Assembly: GCA_964581115.1 (NCBI GenBank)
Contig: CAZOMY010000061.1
Span: forward strand, 1-8,790
Source of the DNA: 2-02-FULL-55-14 sp964581115
GTDB lineage: Bacteria; Bacteroidota; Ignavibacteria; UBA10030
DNA length: 8,790 nt
Direction: 5' to 3'
This document shows, in pieces, positions 1-6,488 of this stretch. Positions within the stretch are counted from its first letter, which is position 1, and the number at the start of each line of letters is the position of its first letter. A model generated the notes under the pieces. The model was not told where the DNA came from. It saw nothing but the letters and a program-made list of their open reading frames with translations, and ran no database searches. The translations under genes and the position numbers were made by a program.

Positions 1-1422
1 ACCGGCGCGTCGCTCGCCATGGCTGGAGTGGCGTTCATCGTTCTCCTGACCATGCTCTTCGGCCGCGTCTATTGCTCGCACCTCTGTCCGCTGGGCGTCC
101 TTCAGGATATCGTCATTTGGTTTCGTCAGCGGGTGATGAAGCATCGACGGTTCCCCTACACGTCGCCGAAGTACCGCTGGCACTACGCCATCACAGGAGC
201 GACGACCGCGTTGGCATTCGGCGGAAGCATGGTGGCGGTGGACCTCCTCGAGCCTTACAGCAATGCCGGCCGCATCCTGACCGATCTCGTGCGCCCCGCC
301 CTGATGCTGGCGAACAACGGAGCCGCGATAGTCGTGGGGTTGACCGATCAACCATGGCTGCAGCTCATGCCGATCGCCATTCCGCACTGGTCGACCCTGG
401 CGGGCGTTGTCGGGTTCACGGTCTTCATCGTTGTCCTGTCGTACCGCTCCGGACGGCTCTTCTGTAACCTCCTCTGTCCTGTCGGCGGTCTGCTCAGTCT
501 GCTGTCGCACCGGCCTGCCTACGCCATCCGCATCCGAGGCACCGACTGCATCGATTGCGGTCTGTGCGAACGGGTCTGCCGGGCACAGTGCATCGACAGC
601 GATCGACGGACGATCGACACGGCGGCATGCGTGGGGTGCTTCGATTGCCTGACCGCTTGTCCAACGCACGGAATGGAGTTCACGTGGAAAAAGGGAGAGC
701 GGCAAGGAGCAAGGAGCAAGGAGCATGGGGCGGGCGGCACAGAGCAGGTAGCTCGCACGCAAAGGAGGCGGGTGCTGGTGTCGCTCGGAGCGATTGGGAG
801 TACGTGGTTGATGCCGGCGAGGACCGAAGAGGATCGGCAATCGACCTACGATGCCGCAAGATCGAATCCCGTGGTCCCTCCCGGCGGAGAGTCAACGGAG
901 CGATTCAGCAACCTCTGCACGTCATGTCATCTGTGCGTTGCGGCCTGCCCCACGCAGGTCATTCAACCAGCCGCATTGGAGTACGGCTGGTCCGGACTCT
1001 TCCAACCCCGGATGGACTACGCCGTCAACTACTGCACGTTCGATTGTGTGGCGTGCAGCAAGGTGTGTCCAACGGGGGCGCTCGCGCCGCTCTCGCTCGA
1101 AGCCAAGCACACGCTGCAACTGGGGAAGGTGGTGTTCGTCAAGGAAGACTGCATCGTCGAGACGAAAAAAAAGGATTGCGGCGCGTGCGCGGAGCACTGT
1201 CCGACAAAGGCGGTGCGAATGGTTCCGTTCGAGGGAAAGCTGAGGATCCCGGAAGTCGACAATCAGTACTGTGTCGGATGCGGCGCTTGCGAACACGCCT
1301 GTCCGACGATCCCGCGCCGGGCCATCTACGTCGATCCGCTCGCCGCGCACGGCTTCGCCAAGGTCAGGCCGCAAGAACGCTCCGCGCCGGTCGAAGCGAT
1401 GCCGGAGGAGTTTCCGTTCTGA
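1..1422 (+). CDS. NapH-NapG-like fused membrane/periplasmic iron-sulphur protein (5' partial)
   Basis: Probable quinol-linked electron-transfer protein carrying several [4Fe-4S] clusters. The frame is open to base 1, so the true start is probably upstream; the first in-frame ATG is at 19 and residue numbers count from it (467 residues to the TGA). The N-terminal half is NapH-like: CxxxCP motifs at C19/C23 and C149/C153, hydrophobic segments near 57-75 and 124-141, then two ferredoxin-type sites (C177, C180, C183, C187; C204, C207, C210, C214). Residues 226-247 form a low-complexity linker, followed by a twin-arginine-like segment (R249-R251, then about 16 mostly apolar residues). The C-terminal half is NapG-like with four cysteine clusters (C300-C310, C339-C350, C378-C394, C418-C428). 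NapG and NapH are normally separate proteins passing electrons from quinol to a periplasmic reductase. The partner here is not in the window. Family assignment is secure; substrate and pathway are not. Confidence 0.85.
   Translation, partial: TGASLAMAGVAFIVLLTMLFGRVYCSHLCPLGVLQDIVIWFRQRVMKHRRFPYTSPKYRWHYAITGATTALAFGGSMVAVDLLEPYSNAGRILTDLVRPALMLANNGAAIVVGLTDQPWLQLMPIAIPHWSTLAGVVGFTVFIVVLSYRSGRLFCNLLCPVGGLLSLLSHRPAYAIRIRGTDCIDCGLCERVCRAQCIDSDRRTIDTAACVGCFDCLTACPTHGMEFTWKKGERQGARSKEHGAGGTEQVARTQRRRVLVSLGAIGSTWLMPARTEEDRQSTYDAARSNPVVPPGGESTERFSNLCTSCHLCVAACPTQVIQPAALEYGWSGLFQPRMDYAVNYCTFDCVACSKVCPTGALAPLSLEAKHTLQLGKVVFVKEDCIVETKKKDCGACAEHCPTKAVRMVPFEGKLRIPEVDNQYCVGCGACEHACPTIPRRAIYVDPLAAHGFAKVRPQERSAPVEAMPEEFPF
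703..724 (+). repeat. Heptanucleotide tandem repeat inside the Fe-S protein gene
   Basis: CAAGGAG occurs three times head to tail (703-709, 710-716, 717-723) followed by C. Three 7-bp units make 21 bp, so the tract is neutral to the reading frame. It encodes part of the linker around residues 229-235, between the second ferredoxin site and the twin-arginine segment. It resembles the heptad-period tracts in the non-coding gaps at the other end of the window. Confidence 0.85.
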
Positions 1423-1816
1423 CGAATAGGTTTCGAATGTAAGCGACATCAGTCCTCTAGCCCGCGCGCCGTCCAACTCCTGCGACATCTACCAGATACC
1501 CCAAGATCCCCACCACTTCATAGTTCTCATGCGAAGGGAGGAGGGGTTGGGGTGGAGGATGAACCTGCGAACAAGACGCCAGAGGCACTGCAGTTTGGCG
1601 GAGGGAACGGAATGATGCGTCAACAATAGCGATGACTTGATGGCGTGGAGGCACCACAACCACCCTTACCCCTCCTTGAAAAGGAGGGGAGCGCTTTGAG
1701 TGCTAATAGGAAATCCGAGGTGTACCAGAAGCTCGCGTGCCTGGAAGTCAGACAGCCACACTCTTCAGATCCAGGCGCTGGCTGGCGGATTGGGCTTGTC
1801 GAACGCGCGAGTTCCC
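1423..1816. other. Gene-free gap containing an inverted-repeat element
   Basis: These 394 bp separate two converging genes. I see no open frame with a credible start, ribosome site or recognisable protein in either strand. The middle holds the inverted-repeat pair annotated separately at 1538-1689. Neither gene end has a convincing intrinsic terminator here: the 1669-1689 hairpin has no T-tract on either side. The rest shows nothing I can name. Confidence 0.7.
1538..1689. repeat. REP/MITE-like inverted-repeat pair with terminal hairpin
   Basis: The reverse complement of 1538-1555 matches 1660-1677 at 15 of 18 positions (core ACCCCTCCT). The right copy continues into a perfect 9-bp hairpin: CCCCTCCTT (1669-1677), loop GAA, AAGGAGGGG (1681-1689). 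The left copy is part of a G-rich tract with GGG/GGGG runs at 1536-1538, 1543-1546 and 1549-1552. About 100 bp lie between the arms. The layout resembles paired REP units (BIME-like) or the ends of a small non-autonomous element. No transposase or target-site duplication is visible. Confidence 0.6.
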
Positions 1817-2443
1817 CTAAGAGTTCACATCCTTCCTCAGCCGCTTATAGATCACGTAGCGCCCATCGACCAGGATCGGGCGCGTGACCTGCCCGGGTCC
1901 GACGGACGTGATCGCCATCTGGACCGGCAGGGGAAAGTCCTTGAGCGGACGCGCACCGAGATACCCCGAATCCTGCGCCGTTGGCCCCAGTGAATAGCGC
2001 AAGGCCAACGCGCCAAAATCTTGCCCTTCCTGCACGAGGGCATAGATCGAATCCGCCAGCGACCGGGTGGATACGACGATCTCCGCCAACGGAATGGGAT
2101 GCGCTTCGGCGAATCGGAGGGTGACCGGGAAGCGGATCCAGGCCGGAACGGGGCGGCCATTCTGCAACGCCGGCGAGAAGTGCCAGCTCTTGATCGCCAG
2201 CACGGCCAGCGAATCCCAAAGATCATTCCCCGTACGAGGCGAGATCTGTGCCGAACGAACGCTGCCATCATTCAAGATGAGCGCGCGTACATGAATGCGA
2301 ACGCTGTAGGGGACTTCAGAAGGATACACAGGAAGAAAGACTTCGCCGATCGGCGACGGGAGGCGTTCAGAGACGATCGTCTCGGGGGTCGAGGCACAGC
2401 CTGCGAAGAACAGGACAGCGAGAAGGAACGCGCGTGCGCTCAT
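1817..2443 (-). CDS. Lipoprotein with TonB C-terminal-like and parvulin-like domains
   Basis: A 208-residue envelope protein. The start is the ATG at 2443, with a GAGG five bases upstream. The N-terminus is a short lipoprotein signal ending FFAGC (acylated Cys16; position -3 is Phe rather than the usual Leu). Residue +2 is Ala, which in the enterobacterial rule favours the outer membrane. Residues about 45-112 read as a TonB C-terminal fold (a VRALILNDGSV strand, then SLAVLAIKSWHFSPALQNGRPV and a last strand ending VTLRF). Residues about 117-202 read as a PpiC/parvulin domain (AEIVV strand, QDFGALALRYS, GYLG, VGPGQVT, DGRYVIYKRL). The two histidines usual in parvulins (ASHIL and YHI) are replaced by Glu121 and Val197, so prolyl isomerase activity is doubtful and a binding or chaperone role is more likely (inference). 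It is transcribed in the same direction as the barrel gene 160 bp upstream and may share its message. Confidence 0.85.
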   Translation of the reverse strand: MSARAFLLAVLFFAGCASTPETIVSERLPSPIGEVFLPVYPSEVPYSVRIHVRALILNDGSVRSAQISPRTGNDLWDSLAVLAIKSWHFSPALQNGRPVPAWIRFPVTLRFAEAHPIPLAEIVVSTRSLADSIYALVQEGQDFGALALRYSLGPTAQDSGYLGARPLKDFPLPVQMAITSVGPGQVTRPILVDGRYVIYKRLRKDVNS

Positions 2444-2603
2444 GGGCGCCTCGGATCACCTCATCGTAACAAGCGCAATGTGAGGTTGCATGTCAAGCGT
2501 CAAAGTGAATCCGATGGATCCATACACGTGGGGCTGCGCGCGCCGCGCGAAAGGTCTCCAATGACTGCTGAGCGCGCCGCGAGAAGCGTCCTTTGCCACC
2601 GCG

Positions 2604-3203
2604 CTAGAACTTCCCAAACCGCAGCGTGACCACCGCGCTCGGTCCGCTCAGCTTCTGGTTCGTTGTCGCGGGCGACGTCACGCCGCTGACGTACCGGTAC
2701 GTGGCGCCGGCAGAGATCCGGAAAAACTTGGTGATGTTCAGGTTCGCCTGGATCGCCGGTTCGACGACGAAGACGTCATCCATTGTTCCCACGTCGCCTC
2801 CTCCCATCGCATCCGACCGGCGGTATCCGACGCCTCCGGCGCCGACGAGGACCATGACCGACCAATGCATCAGCCGGTCCCAATGATGGATGTATTCCAG
2901 CTCGAGCCCGCCGTATCCGAAATTGAGCTGACGATCGCCTGCCGCGTTGGGGACGAGCGCGTCGATGGCATTGACGAGCCCATATCCTCCACCGCCGATG
3001 ATGAACCGATGTGCGACGATCCAACCGCCGCGACCCCCAAAGAACGCGCCCGTCGTACCGTTCACCGCACCTGCCTTGAAGACGGGGCCGCCGAACCCGC
3101 CGTGTGCGATCTCTTCTTCACCAAAAAGCGTTTCGACATCCTGCGCTGACACTGGAGCGGCGGCCAGGAGCACTATGGCGATCACAGCGGCAATGAGCTT
3201 CAT
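2604..3203 (-). CDS. Secreted outer-membrane beta-barrel-like protein, function unknown
   Basis: A 199-residue protein. I chose the ATG at 3203 because AAGGAG lies five bases upstream and the product begins with a clean Sec signal peptide, MKLIAAVIAIVLLAAAPVSA, cleaved before Gln21. A longer start at 3233 would bury that signal. The mature chain is glycine-rich and strand-like (GGFGGPVFKAG, GGRGGWIV, IIGGGGYGL, FGYGGLELEY, VMVLVGAGGVGYR, ISAGATYRYVSG). It ends in VVTLRFGKF with a terminal Phe, the pattern that the Bam machinery recognises in outer-membrane barrels. At this length, 8 strands is a reasonable guess. There are no catalytic motifs. A pore, structural or scavenging role cannot be distinguished. 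The gene is divergent from the deacetylase gene across a roughly 200-bp control region. Confidence 0.8.
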   Translation of the reverse strand: MKLIAAVIAIVLLAAAPVSAQDVETLFGEEEIAHGGFGGPVFKAGAVNGTTGAFFGGRGGWIVAHRFIIGGGGYGLVNAIDALVPNAAGDRQLNFGYGGLELEYIHHWDRLMHWSVMVLVGAGGVGYRRSDAMGGGDVGTMDDVFVVEPAIQANLNITKFFRISAGATYRYVSGVTSPATTNQKLSGPSAVVTLRFGKF

Positions 3204-3252
3204 GAATACTCCTTCGAGCAAAGGTCCAGGCAAGGTGGGACGAAACCGTACC

Positions 3253-3298
3253 TACAAATGTACACCGTGACGCGACAAATGTTGCGCACTCCGGTGTA
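3253..3298. promoter_or_regulatory. Candidate operator: paired ACAAATGT boxes plus inverted repeat
   Basis: ACAAATGT occurs at 3254-3261 and 3275-3282, in the same orientation and 21 bp apart, about two helical turns. The first copy sits in a TACA-AA-TGTA dyad (3253-3262). TACACCG (3261-3267) is also matched by its exact complement CGGTGTA (3292-3298). The sites lie 50-95 bp upstream of the barrel gene's start and about 110-150 bp upstream of the deacetylase start, so they could act on either divergent gene. The regulator is unknown. Confidence 0.45.
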
Positions 3299-3343
3299 GA
3301 AGTTGAGCATGGCGATCCCCGGCGTTACCAGATGTGAGAATGA

Positions 3344-3373
3344 TTGGCAAGATGTCCTTGGAATCCTCATATT
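3344..3373 (+). promoter_or_regulatory. Possible sigma-70-type promoter of the deacetylase gene
   Basis: TTGGCA (3344-3349) and CATATT (3368-3373) are separated by 18 bp and match the classical -35 and -10 hexamers at 5/6 and 4/6. Transcription would start near 3380, giving a leader of about 26 nt that contains the AAAGGA ribosome site at 3393-3398. The match is modest, and vegetative promoters in Bacteroidota often differ from this consensus. Confidence 0.35.
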
Positions 3374-3405
3374 GCCATGAGCCACGTTGACCAAAGGACC
3401 CATCC

Positions 3406-4293
3406 ATGCGAATTCTGACCTCATTGTTCGCCGCCTCACTCCTGGTATACGCCACAGCTGCGCAGCCGTTGGCTTCGTCGACAACCGCTTTCGACGTCAT
3501 GGTTCGGTGTGATGATGCCGGCATGTCTCACGCCGTCAATGCTGGATTCGGAGAACTGGCCCGGTCGGGTCTGCCGTTCTCGGCGTCCGTCATGGTTCCG
3601 TGCGCCTGGTTTCCCGAGGCTGTCGAGATCCTGAGGGGGTATCCTCACGTCTCCGTCGGTATCCACCTGACGTTGAATTCCGAATGGAAGGGACTGCGCT
3701 GGCGGCCGGTCGCCGGAGCCGCCGCCGTACCCAGTTTGGTCGATAGCCTCGGCTACTTCTTTCCGTCGCGCGCACTGTTGATGGCAAATGGACCGAAGCT
3801 CGAAGAAGTGGAGAAGGAACTTCGGGCGCAGCTTCGCACGGCATTGAAGGCCGGACTGAAACCGGACTATGTCGACTACCATATGGGAGCGGCCGTCGGA
3901 ACTCCGGAACTGCGCGCCATCGTCGAGAAACTGGCCGCCGAGTTCGGTCTGGGCGTCTCGCGGTATTTCGGCGAGCAGGACGTCGACGGGATCTACCGGG
4001 CCATGCCGGAGGTCAAGGCTGACACGCTCGTGGCGATGCTCGGACGCCTCAAGCCGGGCATCAGGAACCTGATCGTCTGTCACATCGCGGAGCCCGCCGA
4101 TGAAATGGACGCGCTCATCGATCTGAATGTCTCGGGTCTGCCCGACATGGGACGCCATCGTACCGGAGAGCTGTCGGCCTTGCTCTCCCCCCGATTTCGG
4201 GAGGAGGCTGTCCGGAAAGGGGTGCGGTTCGTGACGTATCGCGACGTGATCGCTGCGGACGGGCTGGCCGGCATGAAACGTCCCGCACCGTGA
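3406..4293 (+). CDS. Exported ChbG/YdjC (HpnK)-family carbohydrate deacetylase
   Basis: A 295-residue protein of the YdjC-like metal-dependent deacetylase family, whose characterised member ChbG removes an acetyl group from chito-oligosaccharides. The start ATG has AAAGGA seven bases upstream. Residues 1 to about 19 are a Sec signal peptide (MRILTSLFAASLLVYATAA), so this copy acts outside the cytoplasm, unlike E. coli ChbG. Family motifs in order: RCDDAG (Asp36-Asp37; usual form NADDFG), VGIHLTL (His87), VDYHMG (His159) and IVCHIAEP (Cys225-His226; usual CHPG-like). The metal-ligand set Asp-His-His appears intact. Length is close to the family norm. The peptidase gene follows 37 bp later (or 28 bp if its GTG is used), probably as an operon. 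The substrate could be an amino sugar in chitin, peptidoglycan or an exopolysaccharide; the sequence does not say which. Confidence 0.88.
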   Translation: MRILTSLFAASLLVYATAAQPLASSTTAFDVMVRCDDAGMSHAVNAGFGELARSGLPFSASVMVPCAWFPEAVEILRGYPHVSVGIHLTLNSEWKGLRWRPVAGAAAVPSLVDSLGYFFPSRALLMANGPKLEEVEKELRAQLRTALKAGLKPDYVDYHMGAAVGTPELRAIVEKLAAEFGLGVSRYFGEQDVDGIYRAMPEVKADTLVAMLGRLKPGIRNLIVCHIAEPADEMDALIDLNVSGLPDMGRHRTGELSALLSPRFREEAVRKGVRFVTYRDVIAADGLAGMKRPAP

Positions 4294-4330
4294 ACTTACC
4301 GGAGGCTTCTTCCGTAACATCGTGAACACG

Positions 4331-6355
4331 ATGCAACATCGCCGTCCATATCGGAACGTCCTGGTCGTGGCTATGGGGGCATCACTCATGGCTGCCTCCA
4401 GCGTCGTCGCACAGTCCGCCGACCCGATCGAAGAGGACCTTTCACTTCGTGAGGCTCGACGCTACCGGATCTGGGCGGCGGCGATGGCCAGTGGTCCTAC
4501 GGCCGGGCAGGGGATGGACGTGACCTATTACGGTCTCGACCTGGACCTCACGGGTCCCCGCGGCTCTCTGAAGGGATCAGTCACGACTGAGGCGTTCGTG
4601 GTCGGTGCGCCGAGGACGGCGGTCACCGTGGATCTCTCGTCCGCGATCACGGTTGATTCGGTGCGCATGAACGGCACGTTGCTGGCGTTCGCGCACGCTG
4701 CGAATGTTCTCTCGGTGACATTGCCCCGCGCGTATGCGGCGGGCGAAAAGGCGACGTGGACGGTCTTTTATCGAGGTACACCGGCGGCCACGGGTTTTGG
4801 CAGCTACACCGACAGCCTTCGGACGAACGGAACGCGATGGGTCTACACATTGAGCGAGCCGTATGGAGCCCGCGAATGGTGGCCGTGCGTCGACCATCCG
4901 ACCGACAAGGCCGATTCCATCGACATCCGCATGACCGTTCCCAGCGGTTATCTGGCCGTGACGAACGGCGTGCTGCGTGAGTCGACGACAAACGGAGATG
5001 GCAGCGTGTCGGTCAGTTGGGCGCATCGGTATGCGATCGCGACATATCTCGTAGCCATCAACGTGGCGCCGTTCACGACCTTCTCGGATTGGTATCGCTA
5101 CAGTCCAACCGATTCGCTCGAGGTGGTCAACTACGTCCAACCCGATCACCTGACGCGACGGCCGGCCTCGCGGGCCGCGGCCGCAATGACGCCTCGGATG
5201 TTCGAGGTGTTCGAGGAGTTGTTCGGACCCTATCCGTTCCGGTCGGAAGGCTACGGACATGTGGAATTCGGTTGGGGAGGGGGAATGGAGCACCAGACCC
5301 TCACTTCGCTCGGGATCGCAGCATTCAATGAAGGGACGATCGCTCACGAGTTGGCGCATCAATGGTTCGGAGATCTGATCACGTGTCGCACCTGGCCGGA
5401 CCTCTGGTTGAACGAAGGGTTTGCGACCTACAGCGACGCGCTCTTCCGGGAAAAGCACTACGGCCGCGCCGCATTCGTCCAGAACATGTTGTCCAGGGCT
5501 CCAGGCGCGCGGGCGGCTGTGGGGACGCTGATCGTTCAAGACACGACGTCGGTCGGCAATCTCTTCGCCTCCAACCGGGTCTACAGCAAAGGAGCTTGGG
5601 TGCTCCACATGCTCCGACATGTCGTCGGAGATTCGTTGTTCTTCGGGGCCGTGCGGGCGTATGCCGACGATCCGTCGCTTCGCTTTTCGACGGCGTCGAC
5701 AGAAGATCTGCAACGCGTGTTCGAAACGGAGTCGGGGAGGGACCTGAAGTTCTTTTTCGATCAGTGGATGCGTGGCGAGCGATACCCGACGTACGTCTAC
5801 TCCATGGACGTGGTCGAGCAAGGTCCGCAGTCGCTGACGACCGTACGCATCCAACAATCGACGGGAACTTCGAATCCTGAGTTCTTTCGGATGCCGCTCG
5901 ACCTTCGATTTGTCGGCCCGGCCTTGGATACGCTGGTGACCGTGTGGAACGATACGATCGATCAGTCGTGGCAATTCACGCTGAACGGTCTGCCGGATTC
6001 GGTGACGCTGGACCCGGAGAGTTGGGTTCTCAAGACGGCCGTACGGGTTCCGCCGACGTACGTCTTCGACGGTTCGACGCCGACGACTGTCGAGCTGGCG
6101 ACGAACTATCCGAACCCGTTCAACGGGAGTACGATGATCCGGATCGGAATTCCTGCCCGGGGACATGTCCGGTTGGAAGTCTTCGACCTCGCTGGCCGCA
6201 AGTTGGCCACTCTGGCCGATCAGATCATGGAACGCGGACGGCCGGAGTTTGCGTGGCACTACGCGGGGTCCTCCGGAGTGTACGTCTCTCGCCTGCTGTT
6301 CACGACCATCGAGGGAACCTCAACCGTTTCGAGAAGGATGCTCTTCTTGAAGTAA
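4331..6355 (+). CDS. Secreted M1-family metallopeptidase with T9SS C-terminal sorting domain
   Basis: A zinc aminopeptidase-like enzyme of 674 residues. Numbering is from the ATG at 4331; a GTG at 4322 is an alternative. A GGAGG at 4301-4305 is 16-25 nt away, too far to decide the start. Residues 1-27 are a Sec signal ending VVA before Gln28. The M1 fold shows the exopeptidase GGMEH motif (Gly317-His321), the zinc site HELAH (His339, His343) with the third ligand Glu362 in WLNEGFA after the standard 18-residue spacing, and the catalytic Tyr418 in VYSKGAW. All key residues are present, so activity is expected. From about residue 585 comes a type A sorting domain (NYPNPFN at 592-598, VRLEVFDLAGRKL, SSGVYVSRL, ending RRMLFLK), which directs passage through T9SS to the cell surface or medium. 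It lies directly behind the deacetylase gene and before a strong terminator. Likely role: extracellular peptide digestion. Confidence 0.93.
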   Translation: MQHRRPYRNVLVVAMGASLMAASSVVAQSADPIEEDLSLREARRYRIWAAAMASGPTAGQGMDVTYYGLDLDLTGPRGSLKGSVTTEAFVVGAPRTAVTVDLSSAITVDSVRMNGTLLAFAHAANVLSVTLPRAYAAGEKATWTVFYRGTPAATGFGSYTDSLRTNGTRWVYTLSEPYGAREWWPCVDHPTDKADSIDIRMTVPSGYLAVTNGVLRESTTNGDGSVSVSWAHRYAIATYLVAINVAPFTTFSDWYRYSPTDSLEVVNYVQPDHLTRRPASRAAAAMTPRMFEVFEELFGPYPFRSEGYGHVEFGWGGGMEHQTLTSLGIAAFNEGTIAHELAHQWFGDLITCRTWPDLWLNEGFATYSDALFREKHYGRAAFVQNMLSRAPGARAAVGTLIVQDTTSVGNLFASNRVYSKGAWVLHMLRHVVGDSLFFGAVRAYADDPSLRFSTASTEDLQRVFETESGRDLKFFFDQWMRGERYPTYVYSMDVVEQGPQSLTTVRIQQSTGTSNPEFFRMPLDLRFVGPALDTLVTVWNDTIDQSWQFTLNGLPDSVTLDPESWVLKTAVRVPPTYVFDGSTPTTVELATNYPNPFNGSTMIRIGIPARGHVRLEVFDLAGRKLATLADQIMERGRPEFAWHYAGSSGVYVSRLLFTTIEGTSTVSRRMLFLK

Positions 6356-6398
6356 TACAAGTCAATGGAGGCGATTCCGATCCGGTAGAAATGCAGGG

Positions 6399-6422
6399 AA
6401 ACGCGCTAACTAGCGCGTTTTT
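6399..6422 (+). terminator. Intrinsic terminator after the peptidase gene
   Basis: AAACGCGCTA (6399-6408) and TAGCGCGTTT (6411-6420) are perfect complements around a 2-nt centre. In RNA the inner pairs would open to a hexaloop on an eight-pair stem. The T-run 6418-6422 follows, with a second T-run at 6427-6431. It lies 44 bp after the peptidase stop and closes the deacetylase-peptidase unit ahead of the regulator's promoter. Confidence 0.85.
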
Positions 6423-6437
6423 CGCATTTTTCGCCAC

Positions 6438-6466
6438 TTGACTCTATTGGTCTACTTCTGTATTGT
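6438..6466 (+). promoter_or_regulatory. Promoter of the GntR regulator gene
   Basis: TTGACT (6438-6443, 5/6 to the -35 consensus) is followed after exactly 17 bp by TATTGT (6461-6466, 4/6 to the -10 consensus). Transcription would begin around 6472-6474, only about 15 nt before the ATG. The -10 box lies inside the palindrome at 6461-6488, so regulator binding there would block the polymerase. Confidence 0.6.
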
Positions 6467-6488
6467 ATACTGTATACAGTATGCAATA
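6461..6488. promoter_or_regulatory. 28-bp near-palindromic operator, likely GntR autoregulation site
   Basis: The stretch from TATTGTATACTG to CAGTATGCAATA is its own reverse complement at 26 of 28 positions. It contains two overlapping GTATAC dyads (6465-6470 and 6472-6477). The only break is T6466 against G6483. FadR/FCD-type GntR regulators bind short dyads with a GT...AC core, so it suits the neighbouring gene's product. It covers the -10 box and the expected transcription start and ends on the first base of the start codon. Confidence 0.75.

Noticed and set aside
555..1442. 295-codon plus-strand frame overlapping the Fe-S protein
   Set aside because: It is another frame of a gene whose cysteine clusters are intact. 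The product is Arg-rich with no motif.
1457..1663. Small minus-strand frame (68 codons) in the 1423-1816 gap
   Set aside because: No ribosome site or recognisable sequence, and half of it is a translation of the inverted-repeat arm.
2463..2496. Perfect TTGACA (minus strand, 2496-2491) as -35 of the lipoprotein gene
   Set aside because: The only -10-like hexamer (TACGAT) lies 22 bp away, too far for a standard promoter. The gene may be read from the barrel gene's transcript instead.
2536..2549. CGCGC-GCC-GCGCG hairpin downstream of the barrel gene
   Set aside because: A short stem with no T-run on the minus strand, and chance GC palindromes are common in this DNA. Not called as a terminator.
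3204..3233. Upstream ATG for the barrel gene at 3233
   Set aside because: It would add ten residues before an ideal signal peptide, and the strong AAGGAG site fits only the ATG at 3203.
3254..3282. TACATTTG on the minus strand as a Bacteroidetes-type TAnnTTTG -7 element
   Set aside because: The -7 match is exact, but the nearest upstream TTTG is only 13 bp away instead of about 20, and the same bases are better explained by the repeated ACAAATGT boxes.
3436..4389. 317-codon minus-strand frame opposite the deacetylase
   Set aside because: The plus strand encodes clear deacetylase motifs and a signal peptide. The antisense product has no domain and extends into the next gene's signal peptide.
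4577..6259. Long open frame (560 codons) on the minus strand opposite the peptidase gene
   Set aside because: It is antisense to a protein with complete M1 and T9SS motifs. Its product is Arg/His/Pro-rich with no recognisable domain, as expected for a shadow in GC-rich DNA.
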